Positions 8,600-16,655 of a stretch of 30,378 nt of DNA are shown here, piece by piece (the stretch's first letter is position 1; each line of letters starts with the position of its first letter). The translations under genes were made by a program, and so were the position numbers. The DNA lies in assembly GCA_945877525.1 (NCBI GenBank), contig CAMDVP010000006.1:1-30378 (forward strand), given 5' to 3'. Under the pieces are notes generated by a model. That model made no database searches, was not told the origin of the DNA, and saw only the letters and a list, made by a program, of their open reading frames with translations. Source of the stretch: an uncultured Clostridia bacterium. Its GTDB lineage: Bacteria; Bacillota; Clostridia; Christensenellales; Aristaeellaceae.

Positions 8600-9782
8600 C
8601 GCCTTTTTCCAGGGCTACCCGCAGCCGCAGTACGCCTTCCTCCAGATAGCGGCGGGGGCAGCCGATGTTGATGCGCAGGAAGCCCTCGCCCGTCTCCTGC
8701 CCGAAGAAGGTGCCGCCGGTGAAGCATACGCCGGCCCGGGCGGTGCGTTCCATCAGCTCCCTGGTGGTGTAACCGTAGGCCCGCAGATCGAGCCAGCCCA
8801 GATAGGTGCCCTCCATGGGGGTCAGCACCGCCTTGGGCAGATGCTGGCGCACCAGCTCCGCCAGGATGGCCCGGCTGCCGTCCAGGTAGCGCAGCAGGCC
8901 GTCCAGCCATGCGTCGCCCTGCTCATAGGCGGCGCGGGTTGCTTCCAGAGCAAAGATGTTGCCGCTGCGCACACCGGCCTTGTCCATTTCCCTGCGGAAG
9001 GCATCGCGGACGCCCGCATCCTTGCACAGGCAGCTGGCCTGCTGCAGCCCCGCCAGGTTGAAGGTTTTGCTGGCGGCGCACAGGGAGAGCACGTTTTCCT
9101 GTTTCAGGGCCAGCAGGGGTACGAAGGCTTTGGGGGCGTACACAAAGTCCGCGTGGATTTCATCGGAGGCCAGGGGTACCCCGTAGCGGTCCAGCAGGTC
9201 GATGAGCGCCTGCAGCTCCTCCCGGCTCCATACCCTGGACACGGGGTTGTGGGGGCTGCACAGCAGCATCAGCTTCGCCCCGGCCTGCAGCTGGCGCTCC
9301 ACCGCGTCAAGATCCATGTCATAGCGGCCGTCCTCCCGGCGAATGAGGGGCGCGTCCATCACCTTGCGGCCGGTACCCTCCACCGACATCCGGAAGGGTC
9401 CGTATACCGGGGACTGAATGATGACCCCGTCCCCCGGCTGCGTCAGGGCAAGAATGGCCAGGCGCAGACCGGTGACCACGCAGGGCATCATGGTGATGTC
9501 CTCCCGCGCCACCGTCAGGCCATGACGGCGCTGCCAGAAGTCGATCAGCGCCTGATCGTCATCCTCTGCGGTTTCGGTATAGCCATAGGTGGGATGGGCT
9601 GCCCGGCGCAAAAGCGCCTCCTGCACCGCGGGCGGGCTGGGAAAGTCCATATCTGCCACCCACAGGGGCAGGGTGTTTTCGCCGTGCTCGGCGCGGCAGG
9701 CGTCCCACTTCTCGCAGCGGGTACCCACACGGTACAGTCCTTCGTCAAAATACTCTTCATTAAATGTCATCATGGGTATCAT
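8589..9782 (-). CDS. MalY/PatB-type PLP aminotransferase (probable cystathionine beta-lyase)
   Basis: A 397-residue fold-type I PLP enzyme. It has the MalY/PatB signature: LPLWVADMDF near the N-terminus (38-47), HPTYGYT (63-69), SPHNPVSRVW (176-185) with the PLP-contacting Asn, SDEIHAD (206-212) with the Asp that binds the pyridine nitrogen, and the Schiff-base lysine in SKTFN (K239). A C-terminal RINIGCP motif carries the substrate-carboxylate Arg. Family members cleave C-S bonds in cystathionine or cysteine conjugates. The start at 9782 was chosen because GGAGG lies 5 bases upstream; it overlaps the methyltransferase gene by 23 bases. ATGs at 9773 and 9770 are alternatives. In the HNP motif the usual Gly is Ser, which is a mild variation. 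Confidence 0.92.
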   Translation of the reverse strand: MIPMMTFNEEYFDEGLYRVGTRCEKWDACRAEHGENTLPLWVADMDFPSPPAVQEALLRRAAHPTYGYTETAEDDDQALIDFWQRRHGLTVAREDITMMPCVVTGLRLAILALTQPGDGVIIQSPVYGPFRMSVEGTGRKVMDAPLIRREDGRYDMDLDAVERQLQAGAKLMLLCSPHNPVSRVWSREELQALIDLLDRYGVPLASDEIHADFVYAPKAFVPLLALKQENVLSLCAASKTFNLAGLQQASCLCKDAGVRDAFRREMDKAGVRSGNIFALEATRAAYEQGDAWLDGLLRYLDGSRAILAELVRQHLPKAVLTPMEGTYLGWLDLRAYGYTTRELMERTARAGVCFTGGTFFGQETGEGFLRINIGCPRRYLEEGVLRLRVALEKGDED

Positions 9783-10386
9783 CCTTTCCTCCAAGGGGTT
9801 CCCGGGCACGAAGCACCCAGAAGCCGCCTGATTTGTCCATCTTGTCCACCTGCGCGTACAGTCCTTTCAGGTAGCGGATGCAGCTTTCCGCCCCCTGCTG
9901 CTTGCGGATGACCAAATACAGCGCGCCGCCGGGGTTCAGGCACGCCGCCGCATCGGCAAACATGCGGTAGATCACCTGCTTGCCTGCGCGGATGGGCGGG
10001 TTGGTCACCACCGCGTCAAAGCGCAGGCCTGATAGCGCAGCCATGCCGTCGCTCTCCACACACCGGGCGGAAACGCCGTTGCGGTCAAGGTTCGCCTTTG
10101 CCAGCTCCAGGGCCCGGCGGTTCACGTCGGCCATCACCACCCGGCAGGCGGGATTCGCCCTGGCCAGGCTTACGCCGATGGCGCCCCAGCCGCAGCCCAG
10201 ATCCAGCACGTCGCCGGAAAGCTCCGGCAGCGCGTCCAGCAAAAGCCGGGTGCCCTGATCCAGCTCCCCCCGGGAAAAGACCCCCGCGTCTGTCATAAAG
10301 CTCAGGCTGTACCCGCGATAGCTGAAATCGCAGGGCACGGGGTTGGAAGCGCAGGTGGGCTCCGCAGTGTAGTATTGTTCGTTCAT
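9760..10386 (-). CDS. RsmC/YbxB-type 16S rRNA (guanine-N2) methyltransferase
   Basis: A 208-residue class I SAM methyltransferase. The SAM-binding glycine loop is LDLGCGWG (61-68), the acidic ribose contact is in VMADVNRRAL (84-93), and the catalytic NPP motif is NPPIRAGK (129-136), the exact form used by the single-domain YbxB/RsmC group that methylates guanine N2 in 16S rRNA. The domain is the size of the catalytic half of Escherichia coli RsmC, as expected in Firmicutes. The ATG overlaps the pseudouridine synthase stop (ATGA, 10383-10386) with GGAGG 4 bases upstream. It follows another 16S rRNA modification gene, which supports the rRNA role. Confidence 0.9.
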   Translation of the reverse strand: MNEQYYTAEPTCASNPVPCDFSYRGYSLSFMTDAGVFSRGELDQGTRLLLDALPELSGDVLDLGCGWGAIGVSLARANPACRVVMADVNRRALELAKANLDRNGVSARCVESDGMAALSGLRFDAVVTNPPIRAGKQVIYRMFADAAACLNPGGALYLVIRKQQGAESCIRYLKGLYAQVDKMDKSGGFWVLRAREPLGGKDDTHDDI

Positions 10387-11111
10387 TTTTCCTCCATCTG
10401 CGCGTCCTGCCGAAGCGCGCGCAGCTCCTCCTCCGTCAGCTCCCGCCATGCGCCGGGGGCAAGGGCTTCGTCCAGCCGCAGCGAGCCGAAGCGCTCCCGG
10501 TGCAACTGCGTAACCTCCCGCCCCACGGCGGAAAACATCCGCTTCACCTGGTGAAACTTGCCCTCATGCACCGTCACCCGGGCTGTGGAACTTTCCCCGC
10601 AGGACAGGATCTCCAGATGCGCGGGCGCGGCGGTGAAGTCGCTCAGGGTCAGCCCTGCGGCGAAAGCCTCCGCGTCCGCTGCTGTGAGCGGGCCGTCCAC
10701 CTCCGCCAGGTAGGTTTTGTCCACATGGCGGCCGGGGGCGAGCAGACGATGGTTCATCTCGCCGTCGCAGGTCAGCAGCAGAAGTCCCGTGGTGTCCTTG
10801 TCCAACCGGCCCACCGGCATGCAGCCGATGGCCACGTACACCGGGGGCAGCAGATCCATCACGGTGGGCTGCTTCCTGTCCCGGGCGGCGGTGAGCAGGC
10901 CCGCGGGTTTGTGCAGCATCACATGGCGGACAAGTCTGCCGTCGACGGGCGCGCCATGAAGGGTGAGGGTGCAATTGTCCGGGCTGCAGGAAAAGGACGG
11001 GTCTGTGACGGGCAGGCCGTCCACCGTAACCGCGCCCCGGCGGATCATGCGCTGCACCTCGCTGCGGCTGCCCATCCCAAGGGTGACAAGCCAGCGGTCC
11101 AGGCGCATCAT
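10383..11111 (-). CDS. rsuA: 16S rRNA pseudouridine synthase, RsuA family
   Basis: A 242-residue enzyme. Residues 1-60 form an S4 RNA-binding domain (LDRWLVTLGMGSRSEVQRMI, then GAVTVDG). The catalytic domain includes the family motif GRLDKDTTGLLLLT with the nucleophilic aspartate D104, and a C-terminal KFHQVKRMF segment typical of RsuA/RluE enzymes, which isomerise U516 of 16S rRNA (related enzymes modify 23S rRNA). The start is an ATG-ATG pair at 11111/11108 that overlaps the stop of the membrane protein gene (ATGATG); AAGGAG lies 8 bases upstream of the first. The frame remains open far upstream through the membrane protein gene, but that part is antisense to its coding frame and has no start signal. 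The gene is coupled to both neighbours. Confidence 0.92.
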   Translation of the reverse strand: MMRLDRWLVTLGMGSRSEVQRMIRRGAVTVDGLPVTDPSFSCSPDNCTLTLHGAPVDGRLVRHVMLHKPAGLLTAARDRKQPTVMDLLPPVYVAIGCMPVGRLDKDTTGLLLLTCDGEMNHRLLAPGRHVDKTYLAEVDGPLTAADAEAFAAGLTLSDFTAAPAHLEILSCGESSTARVTVHEGKFHQVKRMFSAVGREVTQLHRERFGSLRLDEALAPGAWRELTEEELRALRQDAQMEEK

Positions 11112-11932
11112 GCCTGCTTCTCCTTCAGCTGCCGCACATAGGCGGCGCTCAGCAGCTGCTTGAAGGGCAGAAGCGGCAACAGCAGCACTACAGAGGCCGC
11201 CGCAATAACGAAAATTTTCTGATCCAGGGGCGGCAGGCTCACCGTCCCCGTGCCGATGGACGAAATGGCGCCCACCAGCGCAGACACATAGTCCAGGCTG
11301 GCCCAGCCTGCCGCCAGCAGGAAGGGCAGAAGCGCAATCAGCCCTGCCAGCCAGCAGCCCATCACGCCCAGGCGATGGCCCTTCAGCATGCTCCTGCCCC
11401 CCAGGGCCTCGGCATGCCGCGTGCCGCTGTGAAATGCACAGCCCGCCAGCACCGGCACAAGGGTGGCCGCATAGATAAGCAGCACAATTTTCACGCCCTG
11501 AATGGACGATCCCCCGCCCAGGCGCATCAGCGTGCGCAGGAGGGTGAACACATCCACATTGCCGGAATACACCCGCACCGCAAAGCCCGTGGCGCACAGC
11601 CAGGGCGCGGCCCACAAAAGCATCAGCCCCGTGCGCTTGAGGCCCTGCGCCAGCGCGCGGCCATAGGACTGCATCGTGGGCACCTGCAGAAGCGGGCCGC
11701 CGGACAGGGCACTTTGCATGCATTGGGCCGTCAGCTGCCGGACAGGCAGCACCAGCAGCACATACAGGGGCAGACACACAAGCGCCAGAAAACGGGTTTC
11801 CCGGGCGCACAGGAACAAAAGCGGCGCCAGGGCCATCAGCCGCAAAAGCAGCTGCAAAAGCACGGCCAGCGCACCCTCTTTCCAATTTGTACGATAAACC
11901 CGCGCCGCGTCGCGCAGGGCGTTTTTCAGCAT
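11108..11932 (-). CDS. Multi-pass membrane protein of unknown function
   Basis: A 274-residue integral membrane protein. Hydrophobic spans are seen at about residues 22-42, 46-64, 102-122, 147-168, 190-212 and 240-260, giving about six helices, with short basic cytoplasmic loops such as RQLTAQ and GLKRTG. It resembles the general layout of DUF975-like and related Firmicutes membrane proteins (begins with a short amphipathic segment followed by paired helices), but no signature motif was recognised, so no function is given. The ATG at 11932 has AAAGGAG 9 bases upstream. It is the first gene of the operon and has a clear promoter at 11968-11996. Confidence 0.75.
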   Translation of the reverse strand: MLKNALRDAARVYRTNWKEGALAVLLQLLLRLMALAPLLFLCARETRFLALVCLPLYVLLVLPVRQLTAQCMQSALSGGPLLQVPTMQSYGRALAQGLKRTGLMLLWAAPWLCATGFAVRVYSGNVDVFTLLRTLMRLGGGSSIQGVKIVLLIYAATLVPVLAGCAFHSGTRHAEALGGRSMLKGHRLGVMGCWLAGLIALLPFLLAAGWASLDYVSALVGAISSIGTGTVSLPPLDQKIFVIAAASVVLLLPLLPFKQLLSAAYVRQLKEKQA

Positions 11933-11967
11933 AGCAGATAGCTCCTTTCCGCAAAAACAGTCAATTT

Positions 11968-11996
11968 ATTATACAGGACGGCGCGGCGAATTGCAA
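11968..11996 (-). promoter_or_regulatory. Promoter of the membrane protein-to-NUDIX operon
   Basis: The minus strand has TTGCAA (11996-11991), a 17-base spacer and a consensus TATAAT (11973-11968). It lies 36 bases from the first start codon. The -35 is self-complementary and is shared with the divergent plus-strand promoter. Confidence 0.85.
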
Positions 11997-12020
11997 ACCC
12001 TTCCGGCGATATGGTACAAT
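11991..12020 (+). promoter_or_regulatory. Divergent promoter toward the XRE gene, sharing the -35
   Basis: The plus strand has TTGCAA (11991-11996), an 18-base spacer and TACAAT (12015-12020), preceded by TG at the extended -10 position. The same six bases serve as the -35 of the minus-strand promoter because TTGCAA is its own reverse complement. Confidence 0.65.
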
Positions 12021-12205
12021 ATTTCAGCCTTCCGTCACACAGCTTCTGAGGGAAAAAAACGGTTGCGGCAGGGATCTGGAGCCGAAGGGCGGAAGGGCAA
12101 CCTTTGGTTGCGCGTCATGAAACGCGCTTTGCAAGCCGGATTTGCTGGTGCAACCGGCCCGCATATGATACAATGCTATTCGTGGAAATGATAGGAGGGA
12201 TATGT
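12021..12205 (+). other. Leader of the XRE gene with small hairpins and a second possible promoter
   Basis: No supported gene lies here. Two small hairpins are adjacent: GCAACC-TTT-GGTTGC (12097-12111) and GCGCGT with ACGCGC (12111-12128 region). A TG-extended -10, TGATACAAT (12166-12174), could start a shorter transcript, though no -35 at normal spacing was seen. The XRE ribosome binding site AGGAGGG is at 12193-12199. Confidence 0.4.
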
Positions 12206-12766
12206 ATGACTCTTGAAACCGCTGAGAGGCTTGTGCAGCTGCGCAAGGCCCATGGCCTGTCCCAGGAGGAGCTGGCGGAAAAGCTGAATGTCAGCCGCCA
12301 GGCCGTGTCCAAATGGGAGCGGGCCGAATCCTCCCCGGATACAGACAACCTGATCGCCCTGGCCGCCCTGTACGGCGTAACCCTGGACGAGGTGGTGCAT
12401 GGCGCCGGCAGCGCCGCTCCTGTGTCGGAGGATGACCCCATCGACCCGAAAAATCCGCTTCCCCACGGTAGCTATTTCGACAAAAAGGCCGCCGAAAAGC
12501 GCCGCGCCTTTCCCTACCCGGTGCTGGTCACCTTCCTGTACCTGGTGCTGGGCTGCTGCTTCGGGCTGTGGCATCCGGGCTGGCTGATCTTCCTCACCAT
12601 CCCCCTGTACTACCTGCCTGCCTCCCAGCGAAGCCCTTTGCGGCTTTTGAGCAACCCGGTGATGGTAACCATCATCTATCTGCTGCTGGGCTTTGAATGC
12701 GGGCTGTGGCACCCGGGCTGGCTGATTTTCATCGCCATCCCCATCCTTGACGCAGCCACCAGATAA
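12206..12766 (+). CDS. XRE-family HTH regulator with duplicated membrane hairpin
   Basis: A 186-residue protein. Residues about 5-62 form an XRE/Cro-type HTH domain (LRKAHGLSQEELAEKL then VSRQAVSKWERAESSP), a form common in Firmicutes regulators. A polar linker leads to two hydrophobic repeats at 102-136 and 149-181; both contain the identical decapeptide GLWHPGWLIF (120-129 and 166-175), so the membrane part arose by duplication. A membrane-tethered DNA-binding protein probably senses an envelope signal. The ATG at 12206 has AGGAGGG 6-7 bases upstream; an upstream extension of 34 codons lacks a ribosome binding site. It is transcribed divergently from the rRNA-modification operon and may control it, which is inference. 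Confidence 0.88.
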   Translation: MTLETAERLVQLRKAHGLSQEELAEKLNVSRQAVSKWERAESSPDTDNLIALAALYGVTLDEVVHGAGSAAPVSEDDPIDPKNPLPHGSYFDKKAAEKRRAFPYPVLVTFLYLVLGCCFGLWHPGWLIFLTIPLYYLPASQRSPLRLLSNPVMVTIIYLLLGFECGLWHPGWLIFIAIPILDAATR

Positions 12767-12780
12767 TTTCGCTTTTCCGG

Positions 12781-12818
12781 CAAAAGGGCCGCAAACCGTT
12801 GTGTTTGCGGCTCTTTTG
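12781..12818. terminator. Bidirectional intrinsic terminator
   Basis: A stem of up to 16 bp (12781-12796 with 12803-12818, one G-T pair) with a 6-base loop has A-rich and T-rich outer arms, so it can end transcription both from the XRE gene and from the GH35 gene on the opposite strand. It lies between the two converging stop codons. Confidence 0.88.
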
Positions 12819-12841
12819 CGTGCGCCTTCCCGGTGTGGAAA

Positions 12842-14593
12842 TCAGCCCAGGTCAGGCTCGTCATGGAGCCAGACCTCGCCGCTGCGGCCCTCGGTTTCGA
12901 GGATCAGCAGCTGGTTTTCGCCCTCCCGCAGCAGGGGCGCGGGGATGTACAGGCGCTTTTGCGGCCCCTTCTCCCAGAAGCGGCCCAGGGTGAAGCCGTT
13001 CAGCCACACCACGCCCTTGCCCCAGCCGGGCAGGGCCAGGAAGGTGTCGGCACGTTCCGGTGCCAGGAAGGTCAGGCTGTGCAGGGCGGGGGCATTGGAA
13101 GGCGCGTCGCAGCCCGCGGGAACCATGGCAGACAGGGCTTCCTCGTCCAGGGTTATCATGTCCCAGCCGTAGTGCTGATGGTCGTTGATGACCACGGCGC
13201 TGTCGATGCCCTTGCGCTGGCGCTCCAGCTTGTAGCTGTAATTGACGCGGCCCATGTTTTCCACAAGGATGTCCAGGCGGTCGCCGGGATGCACAGGCAC
13301 GGGTGTGTCGAAGGTGTGGGCGGAGAGCAGCTCCCGGTCGTACAGGGTGAGGATCACCTGACCGTTGAGCATCACCTGGGCGCGGTCGGCTGCGTCCACC
13401 AGCTGCAGCTTGCGCAGGGTTTCCTCATGGGTCAGCGTGGTGCGGTAGAGGGTGTAGCCGTAGCTCTGGCCAAGGCGCTCCATGCTCATGGGGGACACGC
13501 CGTGGAAGCTTTCCCGCCCCTCAGCCAGGGACAGCAGCGGCGCGCAGGCCGTTTCCTTTGCAGGGCCATAGGCGCGGCGGGGAATCTCCGTCAGGGCAAC
13601 CTCGGGAGCGGGATGGCCCGCGCGGGCTTCGATGGCAGCCTTGAACAGGCGGTACTTTTCGGTGATGCGGCCGTCCTCGGACAGGGGCGCATCGTAGTCA
13701 TAGCTGGTCACGTCGGGAGCCAGGGCCTCATAGTCATTGGCGCCGTTCCAGAAGCCAAAGCTGGTGCCGCCGTGGAACATATAGATGTTCACATGCCCCA
13801 GGTCAATCAGCTCGGCAAACTCCCGGGCGCAGCTCTTCGCGTCGGTGCGGGCGTGACCGCCGTTGCCCCAGTGGTCAAACCATCCGCACCAGAACTCCAT
13901 GCACATCAGCGGGCTGATGCCCTTCTCGGTCATGTAGGCAAAGCGCTCCCTGGCGTGGGAGCCGAAATTCCCTGTCTGGAACACGCCGTCCACCTTGCCG
14001 CAGGCCAGCATGTCGTTTTCCGGGCCGTCGGAGGTCACCAGGGGTACGTCAATCCCGCGCTGGCGCATGGCGTCCCGAAGGGTGGACAGGTACGCCTTGT
14101 CGTCGCCATAGGAGCCGTACTCATTTTCCACCTGCATCATCAAAACAGGGCCGCCGTGGGTCACCTGCAGGGGCACCAGGCGGGGCATCAGCTCGTCATA
14201 GTAGTCCATCACATGGCGCAGGTAGCGGGGATCGCTGCAGCGCAGGCGGATGCCGTCCTCCCGCAGAAGCCACGCAGGCAGACCGCCGAACTCCCATTCG
14301 CCGCAGATGTAGGGCGTGGGGCGAAGGATCACCCACAGCCCCAGCTCCTGGGCCAGGCGGACGAAGGCCTCCACATCCCGCATGCCGGTGAAGTCGAACA
14401 CGCCCTTGCTGGCCTCGTGGAAGTTCCAGGGAATGTAGGTTTCCACGGTGTTGCAGCCCATGGCCTTCAGCTTGAGCAGGCGGTCGCGCCAGTACTCGGG
14501 CACCACGCGGAAGTAGTGGATGGAGCCGGAAATGATGTGCAGCTTCTTGTCGTCCAGGCAGAAGTCATCCTTGATGGCAAAGGTATGTGTCAT
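12842..14593 (-). CDS. GH35 beta-galactosidase
   Basis: A 583-residue glycoside hydrolase, with no signal peptide, so cytoplasmic. The (beta/alpha)8 barrel fills about residues 10-330, with family motifs SGSIHYFR (22-29), GGLPAWLL (103-110) and GGPVLMMQVENEYGSYG (147-163). The proton donor is E158 of the NEYG motif and the nucleophile E233 of MCMEFW. The C-terminal part (about 370-583) is beta-rich, as in other GH35 proteins, and ends with jelly-roll-like galactose-binding segments. GH35 enzymes remove terminal non-reducing beta-galactose. The ATG overlaps the GH42 stop (ATGA), so it is coupled to it. It is the last gene of the ABC transporter/GH2/GH42/GH35 unit and ends at the bidirectional terminator. 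Confidence 0.95.
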   Translation of the reverse strand: MTHTFAIKDDFCLDDKKLHIISGSIHYFRVVPEYWRDRLLKLKAMGCNTVETYIPWNFHEASKGVFDFTGMRDVEAFVRLAQELGLWVILRPTPYICGEWEFGGLPAWLLREDGIRLRCSDPRYLRHVMDYYDELMPRLVPLQVTHGGPVLMMQVENEYGSYGDDKAYLSTLRDAMRQRGIDVPLVTSDGPENDMLACGKVDGVFQTGNFGSHARERFAYMTEKGISPLMCMEFWCGWFDHWGNGGHARTDAKSCAREFAELIDLGHVNIYMFHGGTSFGFWNGANDYEALAPDVTSYDYDAPLSEDGRITEKYRLFKAAIEARAGHPAPEVALTEIPRRAYGPAKETACAPLLSLAEGRESFHGVSPMSMERLGQSYGYTLYRTTLTHEETLRKLQLVDAADRAQVMLNGQVILTLYDRELLSAHTFDTPVPVHPGDRLDILVENMGRVNYSYKLERQRKGIDSAVVINDHQHYGWDMITLDEEALSAMVPAGCDAPSNAPALHSLTFLAPERADTFLALPGWGKGVVWLNGFTLGRFWEKGPQKRLYIPAPLLREGENQLLILETEGRSGEVWLHDEPDLG

Positions 14594-16641
14594 AGGCTAT
14601 CCTCCATGGTCAGCACTTCCACGCCGTAGGGGGGCAGAGTGAACGCGCCCTGCACGGTTTCCTGGCGAACCAGGGCCTGAGCAGGCGCATGAATCCGGCA
14701 CTCGGCGGGAACAGGCTGGTAGTTGAGCAGGAACAGATACAGGCGGCCGTCCTTGCGCCGGGCGGTCAGCTCCACAGTTTCAGGCAACCGAAGCAGCTGG
14801 CCATAGGGCTCGGCGGCCTTGACGCGGCGCAGCAGCTGCGCGGTGCTTTCCGGGCAGAAGGCCGCGCCCAGATACAGCACCCGGCCTTTGCCCACCCGGT
14901 TTTCCGTCAGGGCGGGCTCGCCGGCATAGTACCCGGCGGCATAGCGGGCCAGCACCATCGCGCTCTCGGCTTCGAGCACATCGTTGAACAGGGGCGTTTC
15001 CAGCCGCTCGCCGTCCAGCAGGGCATAGGGCGGCTCCTCGGCGGGGCTGTGGAAGGTGAAGTCCCGCACATTGGCCCCGGCCAGCGCCCGCAGCAGCCCG
15101 GGCTGGGGCTGCATCACGCAGCGGCCGTGCTCGTCCTTGTAGCCGGTGCGGCAGCCGATCATCAGCGTGCCGCCAGCTTCCACATAGCGAGTCAGCAGCG
15201 CGGCACGATCCGGGGTCAGGATGGTGGCGTGGGGGTAAATCAGCACATCGTAGCGCCGCAGCTCGTCGAGAACCGTGATCTCCCGCAGGTACACCACGTC
15301 ATAGGGCGTGTGGGTGCGCTGGGCCCCCTCAAACACGCCTGCCTCGCTCTTTTGCTGCACCCGCTGGTGCCAGCGGTCGTGCCGCGCGTCCCACTCGTTG
15401 TCATAGTCCTTCACCAGGGCGACCCGTGCCGCGCTGTCCGCGCCGCACACGCCTTTCAGGCGCTGCAGGGTGTCCGCAAAGGCGCGCACCTCCTGAAGGC
15501 GGCGATTGTCCCGGTTGTCATAGTCGAGGATGCCGTGCCAGTAGATTTCTGTACCCACGGTGCAGGTGCGCCACCGGAAGAAGGACACATAGTCCGCTCC
15601 ATGGGCTACGCTCTGCATGGCCCACAGCGTCAGCTGACCGGGCCGGGGCGCGGGACCCTCCATGCGGTTGTACCAGCCGTTGGCCCCGGACTGCTGCTCC
15701 ATGATGCCAAAGTGCGGACACACTGAACGCACCTCCGCCAGCATTCGCGACCAGCCCCGGTCGTTCATGGCGCCGGGGTTCCAGGGGTGATCCAGCTCAA
15801 AGGCAAAGCTGGGATAGCTGTCGTAGGTCATCACGTCCAGGCATTCGTCCTCAAAGCGGTGGTTGTCCAAGTTGGCAAACAGGCCGTTGGTGGTGATGTA
15901 CACCCCGGGGGCAATGTGCTGCCGGAGGATGTCAGCCTGAATGCGGCAGAAGCGGATGGCGCTGTCGGACACAAAACGACTGTAATCCAGCAGCAGGTGC
16001 GGGTTCACCGCATGGGTGGCGGTGGGACGGGGCACATAAATCTGCGCCCAGTCGGTGTAGGTCTGGTTCCAGAACACGGTGCCCCAGGCGTCGTTCAGCG
16101 CGTCGAGGGTGCCGTACTTCTCCCGGAGAAATTCGCGGAAGGCTGCGGAATCAGCCTCGGAATAGAAATCGCAGGTTTCGCAGTTGATTTCATTGTCGAT
16201 CTGCCAGCCCACGATAGCCGGATGATGCCCATAATGCCGGGCCAGCTGCTCGACGATGCGGGCGCACAGCTGCTGATAGATGGGGGCGTTGTAGTTGTAG
16301 TGCTTGCGGCCGCCGTGGCGGTAAAGCACGCCGTCCAGGGTGCCGTTGAGTATCTCGGGGTATTTCTCCGTCAGCCAGGCAGGGGGCGTGGCTGTGGGGG
16401 TGCCGAAGATGACCTTCATGCCTATCCGGGCGCACAGATCCAGAAAGCGGTCGAAGAAGTCGAAGGTGAACTCGCCCTCGTGCAGCTCAAACTTGCTCCA
16501 GGCAAATTCTCCTACGCGGATTACCGTGATGCCGCTGTCCAGCATGCGGCGCAGGTCATCGGGCCAAAGCTCCTCCGGCCAGTGCTCCGGGTAGTAGCAG
16601 GTGCCCACCGTCAGGGCGGGCCATTGATAGCGCTGCGTCAT
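14590..16641 (-). CDS. GH42 beta-galactosidase
   Basis: A 683-residue cytoplasmic enzyme with three expected parts: a catalytic barrel (about 10-390), a trimerisation domain (about 395-600, a glutamine amidotransferase-like fold, with VLIYPHATILT) and a small C-terminal beta domain. Early residues GTCYYPEHWPEELW are the standard GH42 opening. The proton donor is E151 (QIDNEIN) and the nucleophile E315 (GIMEQQSG). Members release galactose from beta-1,4- or beta-1,3/1,6-galacto-oligosaccharides, including galactan-derived ones. The ATG at 16641 has GGAGG 5 bases upstream and lies 14 bases after the GH2 stop. With no signal peptide, it acts on imported oligosaccharides. Confidence 0.96.
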   Translation of the reverse strand: MTQRYQWPALTVGTCYYPEHWPEELWPDDLRRMLDSGITVIRVGEFAWSKFELHEGEFTFDFFDRFLDLCARIGMKVIFGTPTATPPAWLTEKYPEILNGTLDGVLYRHGGRKHYNYNAPIYQQLCARIVEQLARHYGHHPAIVGWQIDNEINCETCDFYSEADSAAFREFLREKYGTLDALNDAWGTVFWNQTYTDWAQIYVPRPTATHAVNPHLLLDYSRFVSDSAIRFCRIQADILRQHIAPGVYITTNGLFANLDNHRFEDECLDVMTYDSYPSFAFELDHPWNPGAMNDRGWSRMLAEVRSVCPHFGIMEQQSGANGWYNRMEGPAPRPGQLTLWAMQSVAHGADYVSFFRWRTCTVGTEIYWHGILDYDNRDNRRLQEVRAFADTLQRLKGVCGADSAARVALVKDYDNEWDARHDRWHQRVQQKSEAGVFEGAQRTHTPYDVVYLREITVLDELRRYDVLIYPHATILTPDRAALLTRYVEAGGTLMIGCRTGYKDEHGRCVMQPQPGLLRALAGANVRDFTFHSPAEEPPYALLDGERLETPLFNDVLEAESAMVLARYAAGYYAGEPALTENRVGKGRVLYLGAAFCPESTAQLLRRVKAAEPYGQLLRLPETVELTARRKDGRLYLFLLNYQPVPAECRIHAPAQALVRQETVQGAFTLPPYGVEVLTMEDSL

Positions 16642-16655
16642 GAATACCTCCTGTG

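Noticed and set aside
10383..11954. Possible 523-residue fusion of a GC-rich N-terminal region with the RsuA-type enzyme
   Set aside because: The upstream 280 residues overlap a good membrane protein gene in another frame and look random; a start with a ribosome binding site exists at 11111.
11991..12191. Plus-strand 66-codon frame in the XRE leader
   Set aside because: It begins inside the promoter, has no ribosome binding site and no conserved look.
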